From: an uncultured Lachnospiraceae bacterium
GTDB taxonomy: Bacteria; Bacillota; Clostridia; Lachnospirales; Lachnospiraceae
Length of the DNA stretch: 57,438 nt
Direction of reading: 5' to 3'
NCBI GenBank assembly: GCA_944380095.1
Contig: CALWGP010000002.1
Location: 1-57,438, forward strand
Both the position numbers and the translations under genes were made by a program. Under the pieces are notes generated by a model that saw only the letters and a list, made by a program, of their open reading frames with translations, made no database searches and was not told the DNA's origin. Numbering within the stretch: position 1 is the first letter of the stretch; the number at the start of each line of letters is the position of its first letter. Shown here piece after piece: positions 1 to 7,751 of the stretch.

Positions 1-83
1 TTCAGCATGATGGCCGGTGTGGATTTATACTGATATCCGCTCTGCTCATAGACTTTCATATTTCTGAATTTTTTCATTGCCAT
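1..83 (-). CDS. SymE-like toxin family protein, N-terminal fragment
   Basis: Only the first 27 or so codons lie in the window; the gene runs off the left edge. The visible protein starts MAMKKFRNMKVYEQ and continues with a Lys-Ser-Thr-Pro-Ala-Ile segment. This resembles the first strand of SymE-type (AbrB-fold, type I toxin) proteins, whose next segment is normally G-x-W-L-x-x-x-G-F. The start is fixed by AAGGAGG seven bases upstream of ATG. A short palindrome, GTAAAT-gaat-ATTTAC at 103-118, lies in the upstream leader and could be an operator. SymE proteins are endoribonuclease-like and usually controlled by an antisense RNA. The family call rests on a short stretch recalled from memory, so it is moderate. 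Confidence 0.5.
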   Translation of the reverse strand, partial: MAMKKFRNMKVYEQSGYQYKSTPAIML

Positions 84-200
84 AGATGTGCCTCCTTAAA
101 CCGTAAATGAATATTTACTTTAGAAATGCCTTTGTCTTCCAGTCATCGGCCGTCAGTCCAACGGCACCACCTCCCTTAAATCCTTCTGCCGGAAACATCG

Positions 201-283
201 CTCAACTAACCTCGGCTTCGCCTCGCTAAGGTTCGCGATGTGCGTTCTCACTAAGCTCAGCTGACGCTTCGCTAAGTGTTCAC
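201..283. repeat. two degenerate copies of a GC-rich intergenic unit
   Basis: Two similar units follow each other on the plus strand. One begins CTCAACTAACCTCGGCTTCG at 201 and the other CTCACTAAGCTCAGCTGACG at 247. Each ends in CGCTAAG followed by a GTTC-type run. The second holds the palindrome TCAGCTGA. The stretch 84-354 has no convincing gene. It carries this repeat, the leader of the SymE-like gene, and the rlmD terminator. Confidence 0.4.
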
Positions 284-286
284 AGC

Positions 287-323
287 AAAAACAGCTGCCA
301 ATGCATTTACGCATCAGCAGCTG
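287..323 (-). terminator. intrinsic terminator of the pcrA-rlmD operon
   Basis: On the minus strand the arms GCAGCTG (317-323) and CAGCTGC (292-298) pair, with an inner GCAT/ATGC helix, and are followed by TTTTT (291-287). The hairpin sits about 30 bases past the rlmD stop codon. Confidence 0.7.
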
Positions 324-354
324 CCGATTTAAGTTCCGTGTATTATTTATTTGA

Positions 355-1899
355 CTATTTCTCCTGATCCTTGATCCTGTAATAGTCTTCCATATCCAGG
401 GTCAGATCCACATGAGTGTCAGGCTTTGATTTTCGGTTGCTCAAGAGGCACACAGTCTCTATCCCCGTGGTCCAGGGGAACTGGTCCACGGGCACGCACC
501 GCACCGCCTCATATCCGTTTTCCAGAAATACTTCCAGGTCCCGCGCCAGGCTGGTTGGCTTGCAGGAAATGTATACCAGGCGCGGCACGCCGTAGGCGAT
601 GATCCGCGCCAGGGCTTTGGGATTCACCCCGTCCCTGGGCGGGTCCAGGACAATGAAGTCCGGCTTTTCTTCGATGGAATCCAGTACTTTGAGCACATCC
701 CCGGCAATAAATTCGCAGTTGTCCAGCCCGTTTAGCCGGGCGTTTTCCCGGGCAGCCTCCACCGCTTCCTCCACGATTTCCACGCCGATCACCTTTTTTG
801 CCACCGGGGCCAGCAGCTGGGCGATAGTACCGGTCCCGCTGTACAGATCGTACACCACGCTGCCGGGGGAGTCTTTGCCGTCCAGATCCCCGATGTATTC
901 CCGCGCCGTCTCGTACAGCACCTCCGCGCCCCAGCTGTTGGTCTGGAAAAAGGAAAAAGTGGAAATCCTGAATTTCAGTCCCAGCAGCTCTTCATAGAAG
1001 AAATCCTGACCGTATAAAATCCGGGTTTCGTCGCTTTTCACCGCATCCGCCACGGAATCGTTGCAGATTTGCAAAATCCCCGCGATCCGCCCCTCCAGCG
1101 GAAGGGACAAAAGCATTTCCTTCCACGAAGCCAAATCCGGCTGAAACTGGGTGGTGGTTACCAGGGCCACCAGGATTTCCCCGGTTTTGGACGCTTTGCG
1201 CACCAGCAGGTGACGCAGATAGCCCTGATGGGTATAGCGATGGAAAAATGGCAGCTTAAGCTTTTGGAAATATTCCAGCGTGCCGAGCAAAATCTGCCGG
1301 TAATCCCCGTCCACGATCCGGCAGTCGTCCACGGTGACCACATCGTAAAAACTGCCTTTTTTGTGCATGCCCAGGGCCAGCGGGCCGTCCTTTACCTCGT
1401 CCCCGAAGGAAAATTCCATCTTATTGCGGTAGCCAAACCGGACGGGGCTGGGCTTGATGGGCTCAAAAACGCATTCCCCCTCCTGCTTTGCCAGCACCGG
1501 CGCAAGGAGATCCCGTACCTGTTTTTCCTTGATGCGAAGGCTCTCTTCATAAGGCATGGAAAGATAGCTGCAGCCGCCGCAGGTCCCGAAATGCCGGCAG
1601 CAGTCCGGCCCGCCCAGGGCGCTTTCCAGGAAGGAAGGCTCCAGGATTTCCTTCAGCCTCCCTTCCCCCTTTCCTTTGCGCACCTTCGTTACCGCCAGCG
1701 AAACCTTCTGCCCGGGAAGGGCCCCTTTCACCACGCAGATTTCCGGCTGCGCCCCTGCTTCGCCTGTTTCGCCTGCTTCGCCTGTTTCGCAAGCCGGTGT
1801 CCCCGGTTCTGCCGTGTCCTGCGCAAACAGGCGCACTACCGCCTTGTTGGGGAACTTTACTTCTTCCACGATCCCTGTCCTGATCTGTCCTTTTTTCAC
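355..1899 (-). CDS. rlmD: 23S rRNA (uracil-5-)-methyltransferase, RlmD/RumA type
   Basis: A 514-residue SAM-dependent m5U methyltransferase of the TrmA/RumA family acting on 23S rRNA in the cytoplasm. The N-terminus fits a TRAM-type RNA-binding domain. Iron-sulfur cysteines are visible at C101, C107 and C110, with a probable fourth at C193. The C-terminal methyltransferase has the SAM region VYDLYSGTGTIAQ, the motif LDPPRDGV, and YISCKPTSLARDL carrying the nucleophilic Cys. The open frame extends upstream to 2175, but a GTG at 1897-1899 preceded by AGGAGG is the natural start, because upstream codons overlap the next gene. Oddity: the TRAM region holds an inserted Thr/Ala-Gly-Glu run (about residues 38-50) encoded by a 9-base tandem repeat. 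It is last in the pcrA operon. RlmD versus another RumA-family specificity (such as RlmCD) cannot be settled by eye. Confidence 0.88.
   Translation of the reverse strand: MKKGQIRTGIVEEVKFPNKAVVRLFAQDTAEPGTPACETGEAGETGEAGAQPEICVVKGALPGQKVSLAVTKVRKGKGEGRLKEILEPSFLESALGGPDCCRHFGTCGGCSYLSMPYEESLRIKEKQVRDLLAPVLAKQEGECVFEPIKPSPVRFGYRNKMEFSFGDEVKDGPLALGMHKKGSFYDVVTVDDCRIVDGDYRQILLGTLEYFQKLKLPFFHRYTHQGYLRHLLVRKASKTGEILVALVTTTQFQPDLASWKEMLLSLPLEGRIAGILQICNDSVADAVKSDETRILYGQDFFYEELLGLKFRISTFSFFQTNSWGAEVLYETAREYIGDLDGKDSPGSVVYDLYSGTGTIAQLLAPVAKKVIGVEIVEEAVEAARENARLNGLDNCEFIAGDVLKVLDSIEEKPDFIVLDPPRDGVNPKALARIIAYGVPRLVYISCKPTSLARDLEVFLENGYEAVRCVPVDQFPWTTGIETVCLLSNRKSKPDTHVDLTLDMEDYYRIKDQEK
1755..1790. repeat. 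9-base tandem repeat inside rlmD
   Basis: About four copies of a unit close to TTCGCCTGY run in frame through the N-terminal domain of rlmD and encode the Gly-Glu-Ala/Thr run. The period matches the repeat in neighbouring pcrA. Confidence 0.75.
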
Positions 1900-2062
1900 C
1901 GCTTTCCTCCTCTTTCCTGTCCGGTCCGCGCGATACCGCAGGCCCGGCAGCCCCTGCCGGCCTTTCGCGCAAAAAGCGGGCGCCCCTTCCCGGCCAGGAT
2001 CCGCATCCTGTCTGCATCGGGGCAACCCGCTCTCTTCCCTGTCCTGTATATACGATCTGGGC

Positions 2063-2353
2063 TTATTCTTCTGCCGCCTGCTCTTCTTCCTTCTCGGGAG
2101 CCGCTTCTTCCTTAGCGCCGTCCTTCTCTTCCTCCGGATCGTCGTCTTCAAAGTCGTCGTCGAAATCGTCGTCAAAATCTTCCAGATAGTCCGGGGTCAG
2201 ATAACGGTATACCGCATAGGCAATCCCCGCGATCACAACCACTGCGCCCACAATCGCCAGCGCCCAGAAAATCCAGTTGTTCTTCCGGTCGTCCTTCCTC
2301 CTCAGAATCTCGTTTGCCCTGATCGCATCCATAATCTCGTCCAGTCTTGCCAT
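2063..2353 (-). CDS. small single-pass membrane protein with acidic tail
   Basis: A 96-residue protein of unknown function. It begins MARLDEIMDAIRANEIL, a basic amphipathic segment. One transmembrane helix follows (about residues 26-48, WIFWALAIVGAVVVIAGIAY), then a very acidic tail of Asp and Glu runs. The ATG at 2353 is preferred over an in-frame GTG three codons upstream because GGTGGAG sits at the right distance from it. The gene lies between pcrA and rlmD on the same strand. The topology suggests a cytoplasmic acidic tail or an extracellular one; the sequence does not decide. I recall similar small proteins beside pcrA in Lachnospiraceae but cannot name the family. Confidence 0.75.
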   Translation of the reverse strand: MARLDEIMDAIRANEILRRKDDRKNNWIFWALAIVGAVVVIAGIAYAVYRYLTPDYLEDFDDDFDDDFEDDDPEEEKDGAKEEAAPEKEEEQAAEE

Positions 2354-2458
2354 ACTCTCCACCTTTCCTTTCTATTTCTAGCATGAAGCATTCTTCCGTC
2401 GCTCGATGTACTTATCATACCACTCTTTGGACAATTTTACTATAAAAAACGCGCATTT

Positions 2459-4930
2459 TTATATTTTTTTCAGTTTTGCGAAAGCCGCGTACATGATCTT
2501 TTGCCCCGGCCCGTCAAACCGGACCGTCACCTGATAGTCCCTGGGACCGTCCACAATGTTGGTCACCGTGCCGTCCCCGTATTTTAAGTGCCGTACCCGG
2601 TCTCCCACGCCATATTCCAGGCTGTCCGCCTTGGCGGCGCCTTTCTGCAGCCCGTTTACGCTATCCAGGCCGCCGATCCCTTTTGCGATATAGGGCTTAT
2701 TCTCTAAAGCGGTCCGTTTCGGACGAAGGACGGCTTTCGGCTTTTCATAGCCCGTAAAGGCGGCACCGGAAAAACCGCTGTTCCATGCGTCCCCTTTCGA
2801 ACCAAAGGCGCCGGATGAAACCGGCTGTTTGAAAGAGCCAAAGCGGTCCGGGCTGCCGGAATCTTTTGAAGCGCCCGTCCGGTCCGAAGTCCCGGAGAAG
2901 CCCGAAAAGCCCGAAAAACCCGAGAAGCCGGAGAAACCGGAAAATCCGTCGTCCCCTCCCCCTGCGCTTTCTTCCCCGAAGGAAAACTTCCGGATACCGG
3001 GCACCCGTTCATCCATCAGGTTCCCGGGGATTTCCCGCACGAACCGGCTCACGGCGTTGTACTGGGTCTCCCCGCGGACCAGACGCTGTTTGGCGCACGT
3101 CAGCGTCAGCTCCCGTTTGGCGCGGGTAATGCCCACGTAGGCCAGGCGCCGTTCTTCCTCCACCGCGGTGGGATCATCCGATACGATGCTCATATAACTG
3201 GGGAAAAGCCCGTCTTCCATCCCGGCCAGATACACCACGGGAAATTCCAGCCCTTTGGCCGAATGCAGCGTCATCAAAAGCACTTTATTGTTGTCTGTGT
3301 CCACGTTGTCGATGTCCGCCACAAGGGCCACTTCCGCCAGAAAGCTGCTCAGCGTGGCGTCCTCATGCACCGTCTCAAAGGCCACCACCTTGCTGATGAG
3401 CTCGTTGATATTATCGATCCTGTCCTGGGCGTCCTCTTCGTCGGACGCTTCCAGTTCCCGGACATATCCCGTATTTTCAATGATTTCCTTGAGCAGCTCT
3501 TCTAAGGAATAGTACTTCAGTTTGGCGCGGAAGGCCTGGATCATGGTCACAAAGGGCTGCAGCTTTGCGCTGCTTCTTCCCAGGGACGGTATCTGGTCCG
3601 CCTGGCGCATGGCGTCGTAAAAGCTAATCCCGTTTTCGTCCGCGTACTGCTGCACCCTGTTGATGGTGGCCGTGCCGATGCCGCGCTTTGGCACGTTGAT
3701 AATCCGGCGCACCTGCAGATCGTCCTGCCCGTTGTCGATGGTTTTTAAATAGGCCAGCATATCCTTGATTTCCCGGCGGGCGTAGAAATTCACCCCGCCC
3801 ACCACATCATAGGGAATGCCTTCCACGATAAACCGCTCTTCCAGCAGACGGGACTGGGCGTTGGTGCGGTACAGCACGGCGCAGTCCTTAAAATCCGCGT
3901 CCCGCAGCCGCTTCCTGCGGGCCACGTCGTCCGCGATAAATTCCGCCTCTTCGTAGGCCGTGTCAAACTGGCGGAAATGAATCAGGCTGCCGTTTCCCTG
4001 ATCCGTCCACAGCGCCTTTTCTTTTCGCTCTGCATTGTTGCGGATCACCTCGTTGGCCGCGTCCAGGATGGTCTGGGTGGAACGGTAATTCTGCTCCAGC
4101 TTGATAACGGCGGCTTCGGGAAAGACTTTTTCAAAATCCAGGATATTATTGATATTGGCTCCCCGGAACTTGTAAATGGACTGGTCGTCGTCGCCCACCA
4201 CGCACAGATTCCGGTATTTGCCCGCCAGCAGGCGGATCAGCTCAAACTGCGCCGTATTGGTATCCTGATATTCGTCCACCATGATATACCGGAACCGCTC
4301 CTGGTAGGAATCCAGCACATCCGGGCAGGACCGAAACAGCTCCACCGTCTTGACGATCAGGTCGTCAAAATCCAGGGCGTTGTTTTTCTTTAAGGCGTTC
4401 TGATACTCCCGGTACACTTCCGCGATTTTTCTCTTCCCGAAATCGCCCATGGTATTGAGCTCGTACTCCACCGGGGAAACCAGCTCGTCCTTGGCGGAAG
4501 AAATGGCCGCCATCAGGCTTCGTTCCTTGTAGGTCTTCGTATCCACCTGAAGCTTTTTGCACACTTCTTTGATGATATTTTTGCTGTCGTCCGTATCGTA
4601 AATGGTAAAATTCGTGTCGAAACCGATCCGGTCAATATAACGGCGCAAAATCCTTACGCAGCTGGAATGGAAGGTGGAAACCCAGACCGCTTCCGCCCCG
4701 TGCCCCACCAGGCTGTCCACACGCTCCCGCATCTCCCCGGCCGCTTTATTGGTAAAGGTAATGGCCATAATATTCCAGGGCCGCACCCCTTCATGGGAAA
4801 TCAGGTAAGCGATCCTGTGCGTCAGCACCCGGGTTTTCCCGCTGCCCGCCCCGGCCAGGATCAGCACCGGCCCTTTTGTTTTGAAAACCGCTTCCCGTTG
4901 TCTTTCATTCAGCGTATCATAAATACTCAT
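2459..4930 (-). CDS. pcrA: ATP-dependent DNA helicase PcrA/UvrD
   Basis: An 823-residue superfamily 1A 3'-5' helicase for DNA repair and replication-fork clearance. Walker A GAGSGKTRVLTH lies near residue 30, followed by TFTNKAAGEM, the Walker B-type VDEYQDTN, GDDDQSIYKFRGA, QNYRST, and C-terminal motifs TLHSAKGLEF and VGITRAKREL. The tail after about residue 770 (GVGDRVRHLKYGDGTVTNI) is the Tudor-like RNA-polymerase-binding fold of PcrA. The linker before it carries six Gly-Phe-Ser triplets from a 9-base DNA repeat, which is unusual. The ATG at 4930 is chosen because a good promoter ends at 4977, inside the longer open frame. First gene of an operon with the small membrane protein and rlmD. 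Confidence 0.95.
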   Translation of the reverse strand: MSIYDTLNERQREAVFKTKGPVLILAGAGSGKTRVLTHRIAYLISHEGVRPWNIMAITFTNKAAGEMRERVDSLVGHGAEAVWVSTFHSSCVRILRRYIDRIGFDTNFTIYDTDDSKNIIKEVCKKLQVDTKTYKERSLMAAISSAKDELVSPVEYELNTMGDFGKRKIAEVYREYQNALKKNNALDFDDLIVKTVELFRSCPDVLDSYQERFRYIMVDEYQDTNTAQFELIRLLAGKYRNLCVVGDDDQSIYKFRGANINNILDFEKVFPEAAVIKLEQNYRSTQTILDAANEVIRNNAERKEKALWTDQGNGSLIHFRQFDTAYEEAEFIADDVARRKRLRDADFKDCAVLYRTNAQSRLLEERFIVEGIPYDVVGGVNFYARREIKDMLAYLKTIDNGQDDLQVRRIINVPKRGIGTATINRVQQYADENGISFYDAMRQADQIPSLGRSSAKLQPFVTMIQAFRAKLKYYSLEELLKEIIENTGYVRELEASDEEDAQDRIDNINELISKVVAFETVHEDATLSSFLAEVALVADIDNVDTDNNKVLLMTLHSAKGLEFPVVYLAGMEDGLFPSYMSIVSDDPTAVEEERRLAYVGITRAKRELTLTCAKQRLVRGETQYNAVSRFVREIPGNLMDERVPGIRKFSFGEESAGGGDDGFSGFSGFSGFSGFSGFSGTSDRTGASKDSGSPDRFGSFKQPVSSGAFGSKGDAWNSGFSGAAFTGYEKPKAVLRPKRTALENKPYIAKGIGGLDSVNGLQKGAAKADSLEYGVGDRVRHLKYGDGTVTNIVDGPRDYQVTVRFDGPGQKIMYAAFAKLKKI
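2892..2948. repeat. 9-base tandem repeat encoding Gly-Phe-Ser in pcrA
   Basis: About six copies of a 9-base unit (GGNTTYTCN on the minus strand) lie in the linker between helicase core and C-terminal Tudor-like domain. Third positions differ between copies, so the repeat is partly aged. Copy number could vary between strains. Confidence 0.8.
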
Positions 4931-4976
4931 GCTCTTCCCTGCCCTTTTTCTGACTCTTTCTGCAGCAACTTCTTCG

Positions 4977-5005
4977 ATTTTATCAGATTTCCCCCCGTTG
5001 TACAA
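4977..5005 (-). promoter_or_regulatory. sigma-A promoter of pcrA operon
   Basis: On the minus strand TTGTAC (5005-5000), a 17-base spacer, then TAAAAT (4982-4977) with an extended TG just upstream. Transcription would start near 4970, about 40 bases before the ATG at 4930. Confidence 0.7.
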
Positions 5006-5103
5006 TCGGAAACTTCCTTCCGGTGTCTAAGCTCACTTTTTTCCTCACGGCCCTGCGCTGCGCCGCATATGATATACAAACTTGCATTTCTGTCGGAGAC
5101 GGA

Positions 5104-6120
5104 ATGAAAAAGAAACTCCTGATTTTTCCTGTTCTGGCGGCCCTGTGCCTCACCGGCCTTGCCGCCTGCGCAAAACCCGGCGCTTCCGGGGATGGTTCCG
5201 GCGAAAAAGCCGTGCGGGTCACCCTCAACGAAGTGGCCCATTCCATTTTTTATGCGCCCATGTATGCGGCCATTGAAAACGGGTATTTTAAAGAGGAAGG
5301 AATCGAAATCGACCTGGTCAACGGCTTCGGGGCCGACAAGACCATGACCGCCGTGCTGTCCGGGGAAGCCGACATCGGTTTCATGGGGTCGGAATCCACC
5401 ATCTACACCTATCTTGGCGGCACGGACGACTATGTGGTCAACTTTGCCCAGCTGACCCAGCGGGCCGGGAATTTCCTCGTATCCCGCCAGCCCGTGGAGG
5501 AATTTTCCTGGGACCTTCTGAAGGGGAAAAGCGTGCTGGGCGGCCGTGCGGGCGGGATGCCGCAGCTTGTTTTCGAATATATCCTCAAGAAAAACGGCAT
5601 CGACCCCAAAACGGATCTTTCCATCGACCAAAGCATTGACTTTGGTTCCACCGCCGCGGCCTTTTCCGGCGGGCAGGGGGATTTTACCGTTGAGTTTGAG
5701 CCCCATGCCACCGCCCTGGAGCAAAAAGGAGACGGATACGTGGTGGCTTCCCTGGGTGAAGATTCCGGCTACGTCCCCTACACTTCTTTTTCCGCGAAAA
5801 AAAGTTATATCGACGCCAACCCGGAGCTGGTCCAGTCCTTCACCAACGCCCTGCAAAAGGGGATGGACTTCGTGGCAAAGCATTCCCCGGAGGAAATCGC
5901 GGCTGCCATCCAGCCCCAGTTTCCGGAAACGGATCTGGAAACCCTGACCGCAATCGTCACCCGCTATTATGATCAGGATACGTGGAAACAGGATCTGATC
6001 TTTTCCGAAGACGCTTTCATCCTTTTGCAGGATATTCTGGAAGAGGGGGGCGAACTTTCCTCCCGCGTCCCCTATGAAGACCTGGTCAATACCGAATTTG
6101 CCGAAAAGGCGCTGGACTAA
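5104..6120 (+). CDS. ABC transporter substrate-binding lipoprotein, NMT1/THI5-like
   Basis: A 338-residue periplasmic-binding-type lipoprotein anchored outside the membrane. The signal peptide MKKKLLIFPVLAALCLTGLA ends at the lipobox LAAC. The body fits the NMT1/SsuA/ThiY fold: a helix-strand start with FYAPMYAAIENGYFKEEGIE, then GEADIGFMGSESTIY, and the hinge phrase LVQSFTNALQKG near the end. Such proteins bind thiamine precursors, sulfonates, nitrate or riboflavin-like ligands; the ligand is not evident here. The start follows GGAGACGG; an upstream ATG-less extension was dropped because it removes the signal peptide. No permease or ATPase gene is adjacent, so it is an orphan or serves a transporter elsewhere. 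The next gene, 33 bases downstream, encodes a membrane protein of another family. Confidence 0.85.
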   Translation: MKKKLLIFPVLAALCLTGLAACAKPGASGDGSGEKAVRVTLNEVAHSIFYAPMYAAIENGYFKEEGIEIDLVNGFGADKTMTAVLSGEADIGFMGSESTIYTYLGGTDDYVVNFAQLTQRAGNFLVSRQPVEEFSWDLLKGKSVLGGRAGGMPQLVFEYILKKNGIDPKTDLSIDQSIDFGSTAAAFSGGQGDFTVEFEPHATALEQKGDGYVVASLGEDSGYVPYTSFSAKKSYIDANPELVQSFTNALQKGMDFVAKHSPEEIAAAIQPQFPETDLETLTAIVTRYYDQDTWKQDLIFSEDAFILLQDILEEGGELSSRVPYEDLVNTEFAEKALD

Positions 6121-6153
6121 AGACAGCGCCCGCCGCAGGCCGAAAGGAATCTT

Positions 6154-6678
6154 ATGGAGAAAAGAACCCGGATTTTTCTGGCAGCAGGCTTCGTCTTTCT
6201 GTGTGTCGCCGGCTCCCTGCTGCACTTTTTTTACGGTTTTACCGGAAAGGACCCGCTGGCCGGCCTGGTTTCCCCGGTCAACGAGTCCCCCTGGGAGCAC
6301 TTGAAGCTTCTGTATTTTCCTGCCCTGCTTCTGACGGGCGCAGGCTGTCTGATCCTGCGGGAAAAAAGCGGCGTCCTTCCCGCCGCCATGGGGGCCGGCG
6401 TCTGGACCGGTATGCTCTCCATCCTGTGCGTCTTCTTTTTTTACACGGGCGTACTGGGCTTTTCCCTGCTGCCCCTGGATCTGCTCACCTTCGCCGCCGG
6501 GGCCGCTGTCACCTGCCTGACGGCGGCAAAAATCCTGCGGCAAAAAAACCCTCCCTGCGCCGCCCTCCGGGCGGGAACGGCCCTTTTGTTGCTTCCCCTG
6601 CTCCTCTTTTTCCTGTTTACCTATGACGCGCCGCCTGTCGCGCTCTTTGAAGTCCCCGCCTTTTCAGGCGCCCGATGA
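6154..6678 (+). CDS. DUF6512-type multi-pass membrane protein
   Basis: A 174-residue integral membrane protein with about five hydrophobic helices. The phrase VSPVNESPWEHLKLLYFP after the first helix is the hallmark I associate with DUF6512 proteins of Clostridia. Function is unknown. AAAGGAAT precedes the ATG. It lies 33 bases after the binding lipoprotein and is probably co-transcribed, ending at the terminator at 6704-6743. It does not resemble an ABC permease, so it is not an obvious partner of the lipoprotein. Confidence 0.75.
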   Translation: MEKRTRIFLAAGFVFLCVAGSLLHFFYGFTGKDPLAGLVSPVNESPWEHLKLLYFPALLLTGAGCLILREKSGVLPAAMGAGVWTGMLSILCVFFFYTGVLGFSLLPLDLLTFAAGAAVTCLTAAKILRQKNPPCAALRAGTALLLLPLLLFFLFTYDAPPVALFEVPAFSGAR

Positions 6679-6703
6679 CCGTATGGTCAAAAAGGGCAAA
6701 AAG

Positions 6704-6743
6704 ATGGAGCTGTGAAAATCATTCCGCATTTTCACAGCTCCAT
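6704..6743. terminator. strong bidirectional terminator hairpin
   Basis: Perfect 16-bp stem ATGGAGCTGTGAAAAT / ATTTTCACAGCTCCAT with an 8-base loop. T-rich sequence follows on both strands (TCTCTTCTCTT on plus; CTTTTTGCCCTTTTT on minus). It ends the DUF6512 transcript and may back up cspA termination. Confidence 0.75.
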
Positions 6744-6843
6744 TCTCTTCTCTTAATCACTCAGCTAGTTCGAATTCATTAAAAACAAAAAACAAAGTCT
6801 TTATTATTTAAAGAACAGGCACATAGGTTAATGATAAGATGAC

Positions 6844-6865
6844 TATAAGATCCTAAAATCTTATA
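6844..6865 (-). other. 8-bp hairpin overlapping the cspA stop codon
   Basis: TATAAGAT-tttagg-ATCTTATA on the minus strand includes the TAA stop of cspA. No T-run follows directly, so it is more likely an mRNA-stabilising 3' hairpin than a terminator. Confidence 0.35.
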
Positions 6866-7061
6866 ATTTGGTTACGTTAACAGCCTGGGGGCCCTTCTCT
6901 CCCTGAACGACGTCATACTCTACAGCAGCGCCTTCTTCCAGAGATTTGAATCCTTCCATGTTCAGCCCGGAATAATGTACGAATACATCATGGCCGGCTT
7001 CATCGGAGATGAATCCATAACCCTTCTGGTTGTTAAACCATTTCACAGTACCCTTGTTCAT
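6861..7061 (-). CDS. cspA: cold shock protein, CspA family
   Basis: A 66-residue single cold-shock domain. RNP-1 is visible as KGYGFISDE and RNP-2 as VFVHYS, both needed to bind single-stranded RNA and DNA. Full family length. GGAGGTATCTAC precedes the ATG. It likely acts as an RNA chaperone. It stands alone between the yerC gene and a terminator, with an AT-rich 115-base 5' region typical of csp leaders. The paralogue number (A to E) cannot be told from sequence alone. Confidence 0.93.
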   Translation of the reverse strand: MNKGTVKWFNNQKGYGFISDEAGHDVFVHYSGLNMEGFKSLEEGAAVEYDVVQGEKGPQAVNVTKL

Positions 7062-7176
7062 GTAGATACCTCCAAGAAAAATAGATTGTTACTTGTTACA
7101 CATCAGAAGCATAGCACATTCAGGAAAAAAAGTAAAGCAAAAAGTCAAATATCGTTTCTGCGCATTCTCTGCACCG

Positions 7177-7473
7177 TTACTCTGCGTTTTCCTCGATTCT
7201 GGAAAAGACCATCTCGTATCCGTCGTTTCCATAGTTTAAAGAACGGTTCACCCTGCTGATGGTGGCTGTGGACGCCCCGGTCTTTTCCGCGATGTCCAGA
7301 TAGGTCCGGCCCCGCCGCAGCATAGCCGCCACTTCAAAACGCTGGGAAAGGGAAAGCAGCTCGTTCACCGTACACAGATCTTCGAAAAAAGAATAGCACT
7401 CTTCCCTGTTTTCCAGGCTTAAGACCGCCTCAAACAGATGGTCCACCGCTTCGGTCTTGATCTTTTTGTTCAT
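7177..7473 (-). CDS. yerC: YerC/YecD family TrpR-related DNA-binding protein
   Basis: A 98-residue protein with a TrpR-like helix-turn-helix: LSLSQRFEVAAMLRRGRTYLDIAEKTGASTATISRV splits into a scaffold helix and the recognition helix TGASTATISRVNR. The family is related to the Trp repressor but lacks a defined role in most Clostridia. The ATG at 7473 is preceded by AAAGGGGAC. A longer frame begins at 7566, but a likely promoter (7577-7605) would place the transcript start too close to that codon for a ribosome site. Gene is monocistronic between cspA and the divergent glmS. Confidence 0.88.
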   Translation of the reverse strand: MNKKIKTEAVDHLFEAVLSLENREECYSFFEDLCTVNELLSLSQRFEVAAMLRRGRTYLDIAEKTGASTATISRVNRSLNYGNDGYEMVFSRIEENAE

Positions 7474-7576
7474 GTCGTATAAGTCCCCTTTGCTTTGTTT
7501 GATAAAAACAGCGCAGCCCCCTGTGCCGCGCCGTCCGGGCCAAAAGGCCCTGTGTCTTCTTTTCATATCTGGTGAT

Positions 7577-7605
7577 ATTTTAACATACTAAAGTTGCAAA
7601 GTAAA
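7577..7605 (-). promoter_or_regulatory. putative sigma-A promoter of yerC
   Basis: Minus-strand TTTACT (7605-7600), 17-base spacer, TAAAAT (7582-7577). Confidence 0.5.
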
Positions 7606-7636
7606 GAAGAACCGGGAAAGAATATAACACAAACCC

Positions 7637-7665
7637 TTGACACTTTTTTCCTTCCCGCATATACT
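7637..7665 (+). promoter_or_regulatory. consensus sigma-A promoter of glmS
   Basis: TTGACA (7637-7642), exact 17-base spacer, TATACT (7660-7665). Expected start near 7672. Confidence 0.88.
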
Positions 7666-7679
7666 TTACAGTATGCAAA

Positions 7680-7716
7680 GGCGCAGAAATCCGGCAATGG
7701 GTTTCTGCGCCTTTTT
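7680..7716 (+). terminator. terminator-like hairpin in the glmS 5' leader
   Basis: GGCGCAGAAATCC (7680-7692) pairs with GGGTTTCTGCGCC (7699-7711) through one G-T pair, then TTTTTCC. It begins only about eight bases after the predicted start and 36 bases before the glmS ATG, so it would act on the glmS transcript itself as a leader terminator or attenuator. No glmS ribozyme fits in this short leader. Confidence 0.65.
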
Positions 7717-7751
7717 CCATCTGTATTTTTATGAACAAGGAGGGTTCCAAC

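Noticed and set aside
2878..2950. CRISPR-like short repeats
   Set aside because: The repeat is a 9-base in-frame coding repeat without spacers; no cas genes are present.
4927..6543. Long open frame on the minus strand opposite the binding lipoprotein
   Set aside because: It mirrors the codon bias of the plus-strand gene, is rich in Gly, Gln and Pro without any domain, and has no ribosome site.
7666..7751. glmS ribozyme in the glmS leader
   Set aside because: The leader is about 80 bases and mostly one hairpin; the ribozyme core needs roughly twice that length and is not seen.
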